This document shows positions 25,836 to 33,895 of a DNA stretch of 64,000 nucleotides, one piece after another. Positions within the stretch are counted from its first letter, which is position 1. Each line of letters starts with the position of its first letter. The stretch lies in contig CP152408.1 in assembly GCA_038961845.1 (NCBI GenBank), positions 1,054,001 through 1,118,000 on the forward strand. The letters run 5' to 3'. This stretch comes from Xylophilus sp. GW821-FHT01B05. Lineage in GTDB: Bacteria; Pseudomonadota; Gammaproteobacteria; Burkholderiales; Burkholderiaceae_C. Made by a program: the position numbers and the translations under genes. A model generated the notes under the pieces. That model was not told where the DNA came from, searched no databases, and saw only the letters and a list, made by a program, of their open reading frames with translations.

Positions 25836-25845
25836 GGCCTGGCTG

Positions 25846-26009
25846 CTAGTGTCGCGTCAAGTGTGATGTGACGGGAGTGCGCGAAGCCATCGGCGTGCAG
25901 CGCAAGGCGTAGGCCGCAGCCCAGGCTGAAGCCTGGGCAAGGACTGCAACGCGGCGATGCGCGGTGAGGGCAAGTGCACGCCGGCAGATCATGCTTGACG
26001 CGACACTAG
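25846..26009. mobile_element. candidate miniature inverted-repeat element (MITE)
   Basis: 164 bp bounded by a perfect 16-bp inverted repeat, CTAGTGTCGCGTCAAG at 25846-25861 and CTTGACGCGACACTAG at 25994-26009. Imperfect pairing continues inward (TGATGTGACGGG against CCGGCAGATCAT). It encodes no protein. The outer bases contain TA on both sides (cTAg...cTAg), as expected for an IS630/Tc1-type element inserted at a TA target. Its centre holds another hairpin (AGCCCAGG...CCTGGGC). It lies in the gap between the kinase and the SDR genes. The class is inferred from structure only. Confidence 0.65.
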
Positions 26010-26094
26010 TACAGCAACCTGGAGATACCGGAACATGAAAGCGCGTCTGCGCACTCAGGGCGACGTTGAAAATCCTCGCCATGCAAGCACGTTC

Positions 26095-26880
26095 TTAGCC
26101 ATTCATAATGCGCGCAAAGATGGCCTGGTGCAGCCATCTCGGCGTTGCCCACACCATGGCCACGGCTGCCTTGTTGTTGATGCCCGGAACGACGCTGATG
26201 CGACCCGCGTCCAGCGCACGGATGCCGGCCCGCACCACCGGTTCCGGCTTCATCATCAGAAGCTTCAGACCCCAAGTGATCTTCTGTTTCGCCGCCTGCG
26301 CGAAGCCGGTGTCTGACATGCCGGGGCACAGCGAGGTCACGGTCACCCCATCGCGCTTGAGCTCCCGGTGCAACGCATCGCCAAGACGCAGCACGTAGGC
26401 CTTGGCGGCGCCGTACACCGCCATGTTGTCGACGCCGAAGTAGGCCAACATGCTGGCGACGAGCAGTATCTTTCCGCGGCGCCGCCCGCGCATGTCCTCG
26501 CCGAAGAGCCGGGTCATCACGGTGAGGCTCGCGATGTCCAGTTGCAGCATGTCCAGGGCGCTCTGCATAGGCGTGTCGAGAAACGGGCCTTGCAAGCCAT
26601 GGCCCGCGTTGTTGATCAGGATCTCGACCGCGATGCCGCGCGCGCGAAGGCTCGCGTGCAAGGCGGTGACGGCGGCCACATCGGACAGATCGACCTGCTC
26701 CACGATCACTTTGACGCCGTATTCCTTCTGCAGCGCCGCGGCGAGGGCTTGCAGCCGGTCGAGCCGGCGGGCGACCAGGATCAGCGGGTGGCCCTTCGCC
26801 GCGTACTGCCGTGCGAACTCTTCGCCAAAACCACTGGACGCCCCAGTGACGAGAACCCATGAATCGACGTTGGTAGCCAT
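26095..26880 (-). CDS. short-chain dehydrogenase/reductase
   Basis: 261-residue NAD(P)-dependent oxidoreductase of the classical SDR type. It shows the Rossmann motif TGASSGFG (near residue 13), NNAGHG, and the catalytic Tyr/Lys in YGAAKAYVLRLG. The substrate is not deducible. The start is the ATG at 26880 (MATNVDSWVLVTG), supported by an AAGGA site; the open frame runs 16 codons further without support. It is divergent from a TetR regulator across a strong palindrome and is almost certainly its target. The region uses less GC-biased codons than its neighbours and is bracketed by repeat elements, suggesting acquisition. Confidence 0.92.
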   Translation of the reverse strand: MATNVDSWVLVTGASSGFGEEFARQYAAKGHPLILVARRLDRLQALAAALQKEYGVKVIVEQVDLSDVAAVTALHASLRARGIAVEILINNAGHGLQGPFLDTPMQSALDMLQLDIASLTVMTRLFGEDMRGRRRGKILLVASMLAYFGVDNMAVYGAAKAYVLRLGDALHRELKRDGVTVTSLCPGMSDTGFAQAAKQKITWGLKLLMMKPEPVVRAGIRALDAGRISVVPGINNKAAVAMVWATPRWLHQAIFARIMNG

Positions 26881-26950
26881 GATGTTTGTCCTTTTGAGAT
26901 CGCAGTGAAGGCTGAAGGTGGCCGGCATCCTGTTTTTCAGGCAAGATTGA

Positions 26951-26986
26951 AGACCGATGGTCTGTAATTTAGCAGACTATCGGTCT
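26951..26986. promoter_or_regulatory. TetR operator palindrome
   Basis: Two 14-base arms, AGACCGATGGTCTG (26951-26964) and CAGACTATCGGTCT (26973-26986), are inverted with one mismatch around an 8-base AT-rich spacer (TAATTTAG). The site lies between the divergent SDR and TetR genes, 8 bases before the TetR ATG, where a repressor would block both. Binding by the adjacent TetR protein is inferred from position and symmetry. Confidence 0.85.
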
Positions 26987-26994
26987 TTTAGCAA

Positions 26995-27681
26995 ATGAAA
27001 CCTGCTCACCGCATGAATTCACCCGACTCGTACGTACGCGCCCGATCCGCCGAGCAGAAGGAAGAACGACGCCGCCACCTGCTAGCCACCGCGCGCGAAA
27101 TACTGCGCCAGAACCCGGTGGCCCTGGATCTGGGAATCAACGAACTGGCGCGCCAAGCGCAGATGACCAAGTCGAACGTCTACCGGTATTTCGAAAGCAG
27201 CGAGGCCGTGTTGATGGACCTGCTCGTCGAAGAATATGCAGACTGGCATGCCGAGCTCGGCACGGGGTTGGCGCGCGGCGGCAAGGCGGGTGCCAGCTTC
27301 GAACACATGGCCCGCGTCTTTGCCTCGACAATTTCAGCCCGGCCATTGCTTTGCCGGCTGACCAGCATCCTGCCGTCCATCCTCGAGCGCAAGGTGTCGT
27401 TCGAAAGGATGGTCGAGTTCAAGGGCCAGTTGCTGGCTGTTCGGCAAGGAACAGCGCAGGCCTTCTCTGCCCGCATGCCCGATAAGCCGATGCAAGCCTT
27501 TGAACAGATGGTGAAGTACGCGTTCCCGCTCATCATCGGCCTCTGGCCGCTCAGCAACCCGGCAGGGATCGCCGCACAAGTGGTCGAGCTGCCCGAGTTG
27601 CAGAGCCTGCGATACGACTTCGAACGGGATCTCGAGCACGCCTTGGTGTCATTGATGCACGGCTCAGTGCGCAGCCAATAG
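26995..27681 (+). CDS. TetR family transcriptional regulator
   Basis: 228-residue regulator. The N-terminal helix-turn-helix is at about residues 25-70 (RRRHLLATAREILRQN...INELARQAQMTKSNVYRYFESSEAVLMDLL), and a helical ligand-binding domain of about 150 residues follows. It probably represses the divergent SDR gene and itself through the palindrome at 26951-26986, with release by a small molecule handled by the SDR. The ATG at 26995 is used; a second ATG at 27013 (MNSPDSYV) is possible. Base composition is slightly lower in GC than the surrounding core genes. Confidence 0.93.
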   Translation: MKPAHRMNSPDSYVRARSAEQKEERRRHLLATAREILRQNPVALDLGINELARQAQMTKSNVYRYFESSEAVLMDLLVEEYADWHAELGTGLARGGKAGASFEHMARVFASTISARPLLCRLTSILPSILERKVSFERMVEFKGQLLAVRQGTAQAFSARMPDKPMQAFEQMVKYAFPLIIGLWPLSNPAGIAAQVVELPELQSLRYDFERDLEHALVSLMHGSVRSQ

Positions 27682-27762
27682 CCCCGCTATTGGCAAGCGC
27701 CGCAATGCCGCAGACGGCTCGCAAAGACACTTGTGCGACCCCATAGAGATCGTAAACACGTT

Positions 27763-28237
27763 CTTAGAACCATCCTTTTCAAGGTCTTTGAGATATCCCT
27801 GCGCTGTGTGCCTTGCTGGCGGCGGGTGCCGGGAGTTCGCCCCGGCGGGCGAGTAACTTTCTTTCGCGTCGCCGAAAGAAAGTCACCAAAGAAAGGGCGA
27901 CCCCACTGTGGCGGTCCGGCTTTGCCGGACTGCTCTGCGGTGCTCAGAGTCAGCAGGCGGCTGCGGAACTCGCTTCGCTCAAACAGTCCTCGCCGTCCCT
28001 TCGCTGCGCTACGGGCAACCTGCCGACTCTTCCGCTCCTCAACGCCACAGAGGGGACCCCGGGACTGCCACACGGGCCTTCGCTGCGCTCGGCCTTTGCA
28101 TTACTCCCGCCCCCGCTGGGGGAGGGCTGGGGTGGGGGCCGGCTGTTGGGATGTTGGCTGCTCGGCTGCCTCCCGCCGTCAGCAAGACACCAGAACTACC
28201 GAACAGATCACAAAACCTTGAAAGGGATGGCTCTTAC
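27763..28237. repeat. 475-bp dispersed element with inverted ends
   Basis: The gap 27682-28331 holds no gene. Most of it is an element whose ends are imperfect inverted repeats: CCATCCTTTTCAAGGT at 27770-27785 pairs with ACCTTGAAAGGGATGG at 28215-28230, and pairing extends a few bases either side. Inside are hairpins (GCCGGGAGTTCGCCCCGGC; GTCCGGCTTTGCCGGAC; TTTCTTTCGCGTCGCCGAAAGAAAG) and many CTTCGCTGCGCT-like motifs. A 50-bp part recurs at 8397-8446. Short open frames across it carry no domain. It is probably a non-autonomous repeat of this lineage. Confidence 0.7.
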
Positions 28238-28331
28238 ACCGAGTGCGCACTCTTTACTGCGCCTTCATGCGGCGGCGTCAACAGGCCGCTGCGGCAGCCG
28301 TTGTGAGGGTTCCTGTTCTGTGGAGATCTCC

Positions 28332-28697
28332 ATGTCCCTTCAATCTGCTGCCGGCCGCTGGGGTGGCCGTGTCGTTCCGGTGCTGCTGTTGAGCGGCGCC
28401 GCCTTGCTGTCCGGCTGCGTGGTCGCACCGCCAGCGCGTGTCGTGGAGACCGGCCCGGTGGTCTACGCGCCGGTCGAGCCGCCGGCGCCGCAGGTTGAGG
28501 TCATAGGCATGGCGCCTTCGCCGCTGCATGTCTGGATCGGCGGCAGCTGGTTCTGGGAAGGGGGCCGCTATGCCTGGCGCCCCGGGCGCTGGGCGACGCC
28601 GCCGCGGCCGGGCTATGCCTGGGTGCCGCACCGCTGGGAGCGCGGCCCGGGCGGGTGGCGTTTTCATGAAGGGCACTGGGGCGGCCCCCGTTACTGA
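28332..28697 (+). CDS. WXXGXW-repeat lipoprotein
   Basis: 121-residue protein with a lipoprotein signal (hydrophobic core ending LLSGCVV; Cys near residue 29). A Pro/Val-rich spacer follows, then a Trp/Gly-rich tail with repeated W-x-x-G-x-W-like units (WIGGSWFW, WRPGRW, WVPHRW, FHEGHWGG) typical of the YXWGXW/WXXGXW family. It is probably anchored in the outer membrane; function is unknown. The true start is the ATG at 28332; the longer frame reading from 27813 is formed by the upstream repeat element. It converges with the flavin reductase gene, with stop codons only 4 bp apart. Confidence 0.85.
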   Translation: MSLQSAAGRWGGRVVPVLLLSGAALLSGCVVAPPARVVETGPVVYAPVEPPAPQVEVIGMAPSPLHVWIGGSWFWEGGRYAWRPGRWATPPRPGYAWVPHRWERGPGGWRFHEGHWGGPRY

Positions 28698-28701
28698 TGC
28701 C

Positions 28702-29325
28702 TCAGCGCGGCCGCCACATGTGAAACAGCGCTTCGGGCGTGATCTCGAAGTAGTCCGCCGGCCCGCCGCCGCGCAGGATGGGGCGGGCCGCGGCGGTGTC
28801 GTAGATGCCGTCTTTCAGCAGCGCGCGATCAATGTGCACGGCCACCACCTCGCCCAGCACCAGCCAGGTCGGCACCTTGGCGCCGTCCGCGCCCTGCAGT
28901 TGCAAGAGCTGCGTCAGCCGGCACTCGAAAGACACCGGGCTGGCGGCCACGCGCGGCGGCGCGATCAGGCGTGAGGGCGCGGCCTCCAGGCCGGCCAGCT
29001 CGAACTCGTTCACCTCTGGCGACACGGCGGCGCAACTGGCGTTCATGGCCTCGGCCAGCGGCCGCGTGGCCAGGTTCCAGGTGAATTCGCCGGTGGCCTC
29101 GATGTTGCGCACGCTGTCTTTCCAGCCGATGCTGGCAAAGCCGACGATGGGCGGCGTGTAGTTGAAGGCGTTGAAGAAGCTGTAGGGCGCCAGATTGCGC
29201 TGGCCCTGGGCGTCCTGCGTGGACACCCAACCGATCGGGCGTGGCCCGACGATGGCGTTGAATGGGTCATGCGGCAGGCCGTGGCCGTGGCGGGGTTCGT
29301 AGTAGTGGATGTCGGGCATGGGCAA
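28702..29325 (-). CDS. flavin reductase family protein
   Basis: 207-residue FMN-binding split-barrel protein of the DIM6/NTAB class. Motifs include RPIGWVSTQDAQGQRNLAPYSFFNAFNYTPP for flavin binding and the C-terminal barrel VPTWLVLGEVVAVHIDRALL. Such proteins reduce free flavin with NAD(P)H or act as flavin-dependent oxidoreductases supplying partner monooxygenases. No monooxygenase is adjacent here, so the partner is unknown. The start could be the ATG at 29325 or 29319 (MPMPD). Confidence 0.9.
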   Translation of the reverse strand: MPMPDIHYYEPRHGHGLPHDPFNAIVGPRPIGWVSTQDAQGQRNLAPYSFFNAFNYTPPIVGFASIGWKDSVRNIEATGEFTWNLATRPLAEAMNASCAAVSPEVNEFELAGLEAAPSRLIAPPRVAASPVSFECRLTQLLQLQGADGAKVPTWLVLGEVVAVHIDRALLKDGIYDTAAARPILRGGGPADYFEITPEALFHMWRPR

Positions 29326-29445
29326 AGGCTACTGCAAAGCGGCTGACTCGTTTGTGTAACGGTGGCGTGGTGTGCTCAAGCCCCTGCAGTTTTCGCCGAA
29401 AACCTGGAAAGGCCTTCGCCGCTTGTCTGCTTTTCGGCCCCGACC

Positions 29446-31011
29446 ATGTTCCATCTTCTGTCCCGCACCCGTCTTGCCTCGCGCATGGCCCTGGCCTTTG
29501 CGCTGGTCTGCCTGGTTACCTCGCTGGCCGCGGCCATCGGCATTTGGCGGCTGAACGGGCTGCAAGACATTGCCGATGACCTGGGCGGCCCGTCGACCGA
29601 GCGGGCGCTGCTGGCGCGCGAGCTGCACGCCATCGCGGTGCTCAGCTCGACCCGGGCCGAAGCCCTGCTGGTCTCCGACAACCCGGCCTTCACCAGCCGC
29701 ACCAATGCCGACCGCAAGGCCACCTCGGCCCGCTCAGAAGTCGTGCGCAAGCGGCTGGAGGCCCTGGCCGACAGCGATGAAACCCGGCGCCTGTTTGCCG
29801 AGATTGACGCCAAGGGCGATAGCTTTCGCAAGGTGCGCGACGGCCTGGTCAAGCGCAAGACGGCGGGCGAGGCGGTGCCGGACGACGCCATCGAGCGCGA
29901 TCTGCGCCCCGCCGCCGAACGCTACGCCGCCGCCGTCAACGACCTGGCCAGCTACCAGCAGCAGCGCGTGGCCGAGGCCCGCGCGGCCGCGCTGCGCAGC
30001 GAGCGCAACGGCATCGCCCTGCTGCTGGGCGGCTCTTTGCTCGGCGTGCTGCTGAGCGCTGGCTGCGCCTGGCTGCTGTCGCGCTCCATCGTGCGGCCCT
30101 TGTCTGCGGCCTCGGACATGGCCGGGCGTATTGCGCAGGGCGACCTGACCCACGCGGCCTTGAGCGCACAGGCCGGCAACCGCGATGAAGTACAGGCGCT
30201 GCTGGTGGACCTGGGCGCCATGCAGTCGCGGCTGGCGGCGGTGGTGGTGGGCATGCGCGGCGCCAGCGATTCGGTGGCTATGGCCAGCGCCGAGATCGCC
30301 ACCGGCAACACCGACCTGTCGGCGCGCACCGAGCAGGCGGCGTCCAACCTGCAGCAGATCGCGGCCAGCATGGAAGAGCTGGTCACCACCGTGCGCCAGA
30401 GCGCGGATTCGGCGCGCCAGGCCACGCAACTGGCCGGCACGGCCTCGGGCACGGCCACGCGCGGGCGCGAGGCGGTGGCGAAGGTCGTGGTCACCATGGA
30501 CGGCATTGCCGCGGCCTCGCGCAAGATCTCCGACATCACCGGCGTGATCGACGGCATCGCCTTCCAGACCAACATCCTGGCGCTCAACGCCGCCGTGGAA
30601 GCGGCCCGCGCCGGCGAGCAGGGCCGCGGCTTTGCCGTGGTGGCCGGCGAGGTGCGCAGCCTGGCCCAGCGCTCGGCCACCGCCGCCAAGGAGATCGGCA
30701 GCCTGATCGGCGACAGCGTGCGCCAGATCGACACCGGCGCCCGCCTGGCGCAACAGGCCGGCGTCACCATGGGCGAGATCGTCGACTCGGTGCAGCAGGT
30801 CAGCACCATCATCGGTGCCGTCAGCAACGCCGCCGACGAGCAAAGCCTGGGCCTGGGCCAGATCGGCGAGGCGGTGTCGCAGCTGGACCAGATGACGCAG
30901 CAGAACGCCGCGCTGGTGGAGGAATCCACCGCCGCAGCCGAAGGCCTGAAGGGGCAGGCGGTGCGCCTGGCGGAGCTGGTGGGTACCTTCCGGCTGCCAG
31001 TGCAGGGCTAG
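29446..31011 (+). CDS. methyl-accepting chemotaxis protein
   Basis: 521-residue chemoreceptor from the ATG at 29446 ([18 protein letters not shown]). TM1 is at about residues 13-33. A periplasmic four-helix-bundle sensor of about 150 residues follows, then TM2 near 190-210 ([23 protein letters not shown]), HAMP, and the signalling domain with the conserved hairpin [20 protein letters not shown]. The ligand is not predictable. It is an orphan receptor with no che genes next to it; it could feed the flagellar or the Pil-Chp array. The frame is open upstream to 29362 but lacks conserved sequence there. Confidence 0.93.
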   Translation: MFHLLSRTRLASRMALAFALVCLVTSLAAAIGIWRLNGLQDIADDLGGPSTERALLARELHAIAVLSSTRAEALLVSDNPAFTSRTNADRKATSARSEVVRKRLEALADSDETRRLFAEIDAKGDSFRKVRDGLVKRKTAGEAVPDDAIERDLRPAAERYAAAVNDLASYQQQRVAEARAAALRSERNGIALLLGGSLLGVLLSAGCAWLLSRSIVRPLSAASDMAGRIAQGDLTHAALSAQAGNRDEVQALLVDLGAMQSRLAAVVVGMRGASDSVAMASAEIATGNTDLSARTEQAASNLQQIAASMEELVTTVRQSADSARQATQLAGTASGTATRGREAVAKVVVTMDGIAAASRKISDITGVIDGIAFQTNILALNAAVEAARAGEQGRGFAVVAGEVRSLAQRSATAAKEIGSLIGDSVRQIDTGARLAQQAGVTMGEIVDSVQQVSTIIGAVSNAADEQSLGLGQIGEAVSQLDQMTQQNAALVEESTAAAEGLKGQAVRLAELVGTFRLPVQG

Positions 31012-31035
31012 ATTTTTTTGGTGAAATAGGCCTCT

Positions 31036-31079
31036 AGCCCAGGTGCTGCCTGGGCTTGTAGCTATCTATTTGATAGTTG
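31036..31079. repeat. hairpin repeat, family A
   Basis: Perfect 8-bp stem AGCCCAGG / CCTGGGCT with loop tgctg at 31036-31056, then TAGCTATCTATTTGATAGTT at 31059-31078, identical to the box at 22875. It lies between the convergent chemoreceptor and MBL genes, so it is well placed as a bidirectional transcript end. Confidence 0.8.
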
Positions 31080-31107
31080 TTCTGTTGTACGAGGCGCCAG
31101 GCAGGCA

Positions 31108-32025
31108 TCACGCATTCACCACTACGCCGCGCTCGATCCGCGCCGCGCCCGCCACCACCAGCTCGCGCAGCACTTCGCGCAGCCACTCTTCAAACGCCGC
31201 CTCGGCAAAGTAGCGCGCCTGCAGCATCTGCAGATAGGGCACGGCCCCTGCCCATTGCAGCAGGGCGGGCAGCTCCTGCCGCTGCCACTCCAGCAGCTTG
31301 AACTTCACCAGCACCTTGGCGGCATGCACCGCGTGCCGGGCCGGGTCGCGCACGAAGCCGTCGAGGCGGCGGCGGGCGGTGGCCAGGGCGGCGGCGACGT
31401 CGGTGAAGACCGGGCCGTGGCCGGGCACGACGGTGGCGGGGGCGAGGGATTCGATCAGGTCCAGCGTGGCGTCCACGTCGGCGAAGGCGTGCTCGCCTTC
31501 CAGCTCGGGAAAGACCACGCCAAAGCCGCTCTGCCACAGCGCGTCGGCCGACAGCAGCACGCGCGCGTGCGGGTCGAACAGCAGCAGCGCATGCGGGTCG
31601 TGGCCGGGCGCGGCGTGGATCTGCCAGGGGCGCCCGCCCAGCGCGATCTTGCCGCCGGGCGGCAGCACGCCGTCGCACTGAAAGCGCGGGCAGTCCTGGC
31701 CGGTGGCGGCGTAGCTCAGGGCGGTTTCGTCCCAGTTGCGCACGGCCTGGGCGTCGCCCGGCGGCACCAGGGTGCGCAGCGCCGGGTAGCGCTGCTGCAG
31801 CGCGGCGTTGCCGCCGCAGTGGTCGCTGTGCAGATGGGTGTTGATCAGCAGCGCCAGCGGCTGGCCGGCCAGCGCGTGCTCCACCAGCGCCAGGGTCTGC
31901 TCGGCATGGCTGCAGTAGCCGCTGTCGACCAGGGTGGCGGGGCCGTCGGCGGTGGCAAACAGCACGCTGTTGGCCGACAGCCAGCCGCGTTCCAGTACCT
32001 GCATGCCGGGCGAAAGAATATGCAT
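31108..32025 (-). CDS. metallo-beta-lactamase fold hydrolase
   Basis: 305-residue MBL-fold hydrolase with the metal motif THLHSDHCGGN near residue 85. Further ligands are in PGHDPHALLLF and VVPGHGPVF, and a C-terminal helical extension follows. The fold fits glyoxalase-II-like or other hydrolytic enzymes; the substrate cannot be named. It is followed by a family A repeat and preceded, on the same strand, by a fatty-acyl-CoA ligase gene with a 70-bp gap, so a shared transcript is possible. Confidence 0.88.
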   Translation of the reverse strand: MHILSPGMQVLERGWLSANSVLFATADGPATLVDSGYCSHAEQTLALVEHALAGQPLALLINTHLHSDHCGGNAALQQRYPALRTLVPPGDAQAVRNWDETALSYAATGQDCPRFQCDGVLPPGGKIALGGRPWQIHAAPGHDPHALLLFDPHARVLLSADALWQSGFGVVFPELEGEHAFADVDATLDLIESLAPATVVPGHGPVFTDVAAALATARRRLDGFVRDPARHAVHAAKVLVKFKLLEWQRQELPALLQWAGAVPYLQMLQARYFAEAAFEEWLREVLRELVVAGAARIERGVVVNA

Positions 32026-32032
32026 GAAATAT

Positions 32033-32073
32033 GCCTTTAGCCCTTACTGCACCTGGGCATATAGCTATTGATA
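32033..32073. repeat. decayed family A repeat
   Basis: AGCCC-ttactgcacct-GGGCAT followed by ATAGCTATTGATAAG. The stem has lost its inner bases, but the TAGCTAT flank is preserved. It sits between the acyl-CoA ligase stop and the MBL start on the minus strand. Confidence 0.55.
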
Positions 32074-32095
32074 AGTGAGCGTGCCCTGCATGGGG

Positions 32096-33781
32096 CTAGC
32101 CTGCTCTCAATTCGCGCCGCAGGATCTTGCCGACGTTGGTCTTGGGCAGCGACTCGCGGAACTCGATGCTGCGCGGGCGCTTGTAGCCGGTCAGGCGCTC
32201 GTGGCAGAAGCGCAGTACCTCGTCTTCGGACAGGCCCGGGTCCTTGCGCACGACAAACACCTTGATCGCCTCGCCCTGCTTCTCGTCGGCCACGCCGATG
32301 GCGGCGCATTCCAGCACGCCGGGGCAGAGCGATATGACGTTCTCCAGCTCGTTCGGGTAGACGTTGAAGCCGCTGACCAGAATCATGTCCTTCTTGCGGT
32401 CGACGATGCGGGTGATGCCTTCCTCGTCCATCACGGCGATGTCGCCGGTGCGCAGAAAGCCGTCTTGCGTGAAGGCGCGTGCGGTTTCCTCGGGCTGGTT
32501 CCAGTAGCTGCGCATCACGTTGGGGCCGCGTATGCACAGCTCGCCGGCGGTGCCGGCGGGCAGGCTGTGGCCCTCGTCGTCCTTGATGGCGATGTCTATG
32601 CCCGGCAGCGGCAGGCCGATGGTGCCGCTGAAGCTCTCGGCGGTGACCGGGTTGTTGGTGCCGATGGCGCAGGTCTCGCTCATGCCCCAGCCTTCGATCA
32701 TGGTGCTGCCGGTCTGCTCTTTCCAGGCGCGCGCCGTGCCCACCGAGGCCGCCATGCCGCCGGCCTGCGAGCAGGCCAGCGACGAGAAGTCGATGGTCTT
32801 GAACTCGGGGTGCTGCAGCAGCGCGTTGAACAGGGTGTTGACCGCCGGCAGCATGTGGAAGGGGCGCTTTTTAAGCACCGCCACAAACTTGCCGATGTCG
32901 CGCGGGTTGGGGATCAGCGTCAGGTGCGAGCCCTGGCGGATGGCCAGCAGGCACAGCGTGAGCGCGAAGATGTGATACAGCGGCAGCGCCGCGATGCCAT
33001 TGACCTTGGACGGGTCGCCAACCCGGCCCAGCGCCGGTGTAAACCAGGCCTCGGCCTGCAGCACCGCCGCGACGATGTTGCGCTGGGTCAGCTCCGCGCC
33101 CTTGGACAGGCCGGTGGTGCCGCCGGTGTATTGCAGAAAGGCCGCGTCGCCCAGCGTGGTGCCGTGCGGCGCCAGCGTGCGGTCGGCGCCGGCCCGCAGC
33201 GCCTCGCGCCAGAGCGTGACGCTGCGGCCATTGGTGATCGGCAATTGGTAGGGCGGCACCATCTTCTTCAGATGCCGCACGGCAAAGGTGATCCAGGCGC
33301 CGTAGCTGCCGCCCAGCAGGTCGCCCATGGCGGTGACGGCCACGTGGCGCACGCCGGTCTGCTCCACCACCTCGGCCAGCGTGTGGGCGAAGTTCTCCAG
33401 GATGATGATGGCGCTGGCGCCGGAGTCGGTCAGTTGGTGGCGCAGCTCGCGTGCGGTGTAGAGCGGGTTGACGTTGACGCAGACATAGCCCGCGCGCAGC
33501 ACTGCCGCCATGGCCACCGCGAACTGCGGCACGTTGGGCAGCATGATGGCCACGCGTGCGCCCGGCTCCAGGCCCAGCGACTGCAGCCAGGCACCCAATG
33601 CGGTGGAGTGGCGATCCAGTTCGCCATAGCTCATCCAGCGGTCCATGCAGACCGAGAACGGCTTGTCGGCATGGGCCTTGAAGGCTTGCTCCAGCAACTG
33701 CGGCAGCGAGCCGTAGCGGTCCGGGTCGACGCTGTGCACGACGCCTTCGGGGTAGTGGGTGAGCCAGGGGCGATGGTCCAT
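32096..33781 (-). CDS. fadD: long-chain fatty acid-CoA ligase
   Basis: 561-residue AMP-forming ligase that activates fatty acids with CoA and ATP for beta-oxidation. It carries the P-loop-like FLQYTGGTTGLSKGAELT, the GWGMSET motif, the adenylate-binding FLRTGDIAVMDEEG and the C-terminal catalytic Lys region (SLPKTNVGKILRREL). The start is the ATG at 33781 (MDHRPWLTHYPEG), preceded by AAGGAG at good spacing; the eight codons before it are not needed. Specificity for long chains is by family similarity. A separate thiolase gene at 62687 could serve the same pathway. Confidence 0.92.
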   Translation of the reverse strand: MDHRPWLTHYPEGVVHSVDPDRYGSLPQLLEQAFKAHADKPFSVCMDRWMSYGELDRHSTALGAWLQSLGLEPGARVAIMLPNVPQFAVAMAAVLRAGYVCVNVNPLYTARELRHQLTDSGASAIIILENFAHTLAEVVEQTGVRHVAVTAMGDLLGGSYGAWITFAVRHLKKMVPPYQLPITNGRSVTLWREALRAGADRTLAPHGTTLGDAAFLQYTGGTTGLSKGAELTQRNIVAAVLQAEAWFTPALGRVGDPSKVNGIAALPLYHIFALTLCLLAIRQGSHLTLIPNPRDIGKFVAVLKKRPFHMLPAVNTLFNALLQHPEFKTIDFSSLACSQAGGMAASVGTARAWKEQTGSTMIEGWGMSETCAIGTNNPVTAESFSGTIGLPLPGIDIAIKDDEGHSLPAGTAGELCIRGPNVMRSYWNQPEETARAFTQDGFLRTGDIAVMDEEGITRIVDRKKDMILVSGFNVYPNELENVISLCPGVLECAAIGVADEKQGEAIKVFVVRKDPGLSEDEVLRFCHERLTGYKRPRSIEFRESLPKTNVGKILRRELRAG

Positions 33782-33895
33782 GCGGAGTCTCCTTTTGTGC
33801 CCCATTCTGGGAGGCGATGTGGGCCAGTGGCCTTGGGGCTTTACCTAGGAGGGGCTGTTTCACTGTCGCCTGCGCGGCTGTGCGACGATGGCCCC

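Noticed and set aside
26088..27768. CACGTTCTTAG direct repeats at 26088 and 27758 as target-site duplications
   Set aside because: An 11-bp match is expected by chance many times in 64 kb, and the left copy overlaps the SDR stop codon; not enough to call an insertion boundary.
27813..28331. Long N-terminal extension of the lipoprotein frame
   Set aside because: This part comes from the 475-bp repeat element; the lipoprotein signal peptide begins at the ATG at 28332.
32075..33895. Upstream half of the long plus-strand frame ending at 34804
   Set aside because: It runs opposite fadD and has no domain; only the part from the ATG at 33896 encodes the hydrolase.
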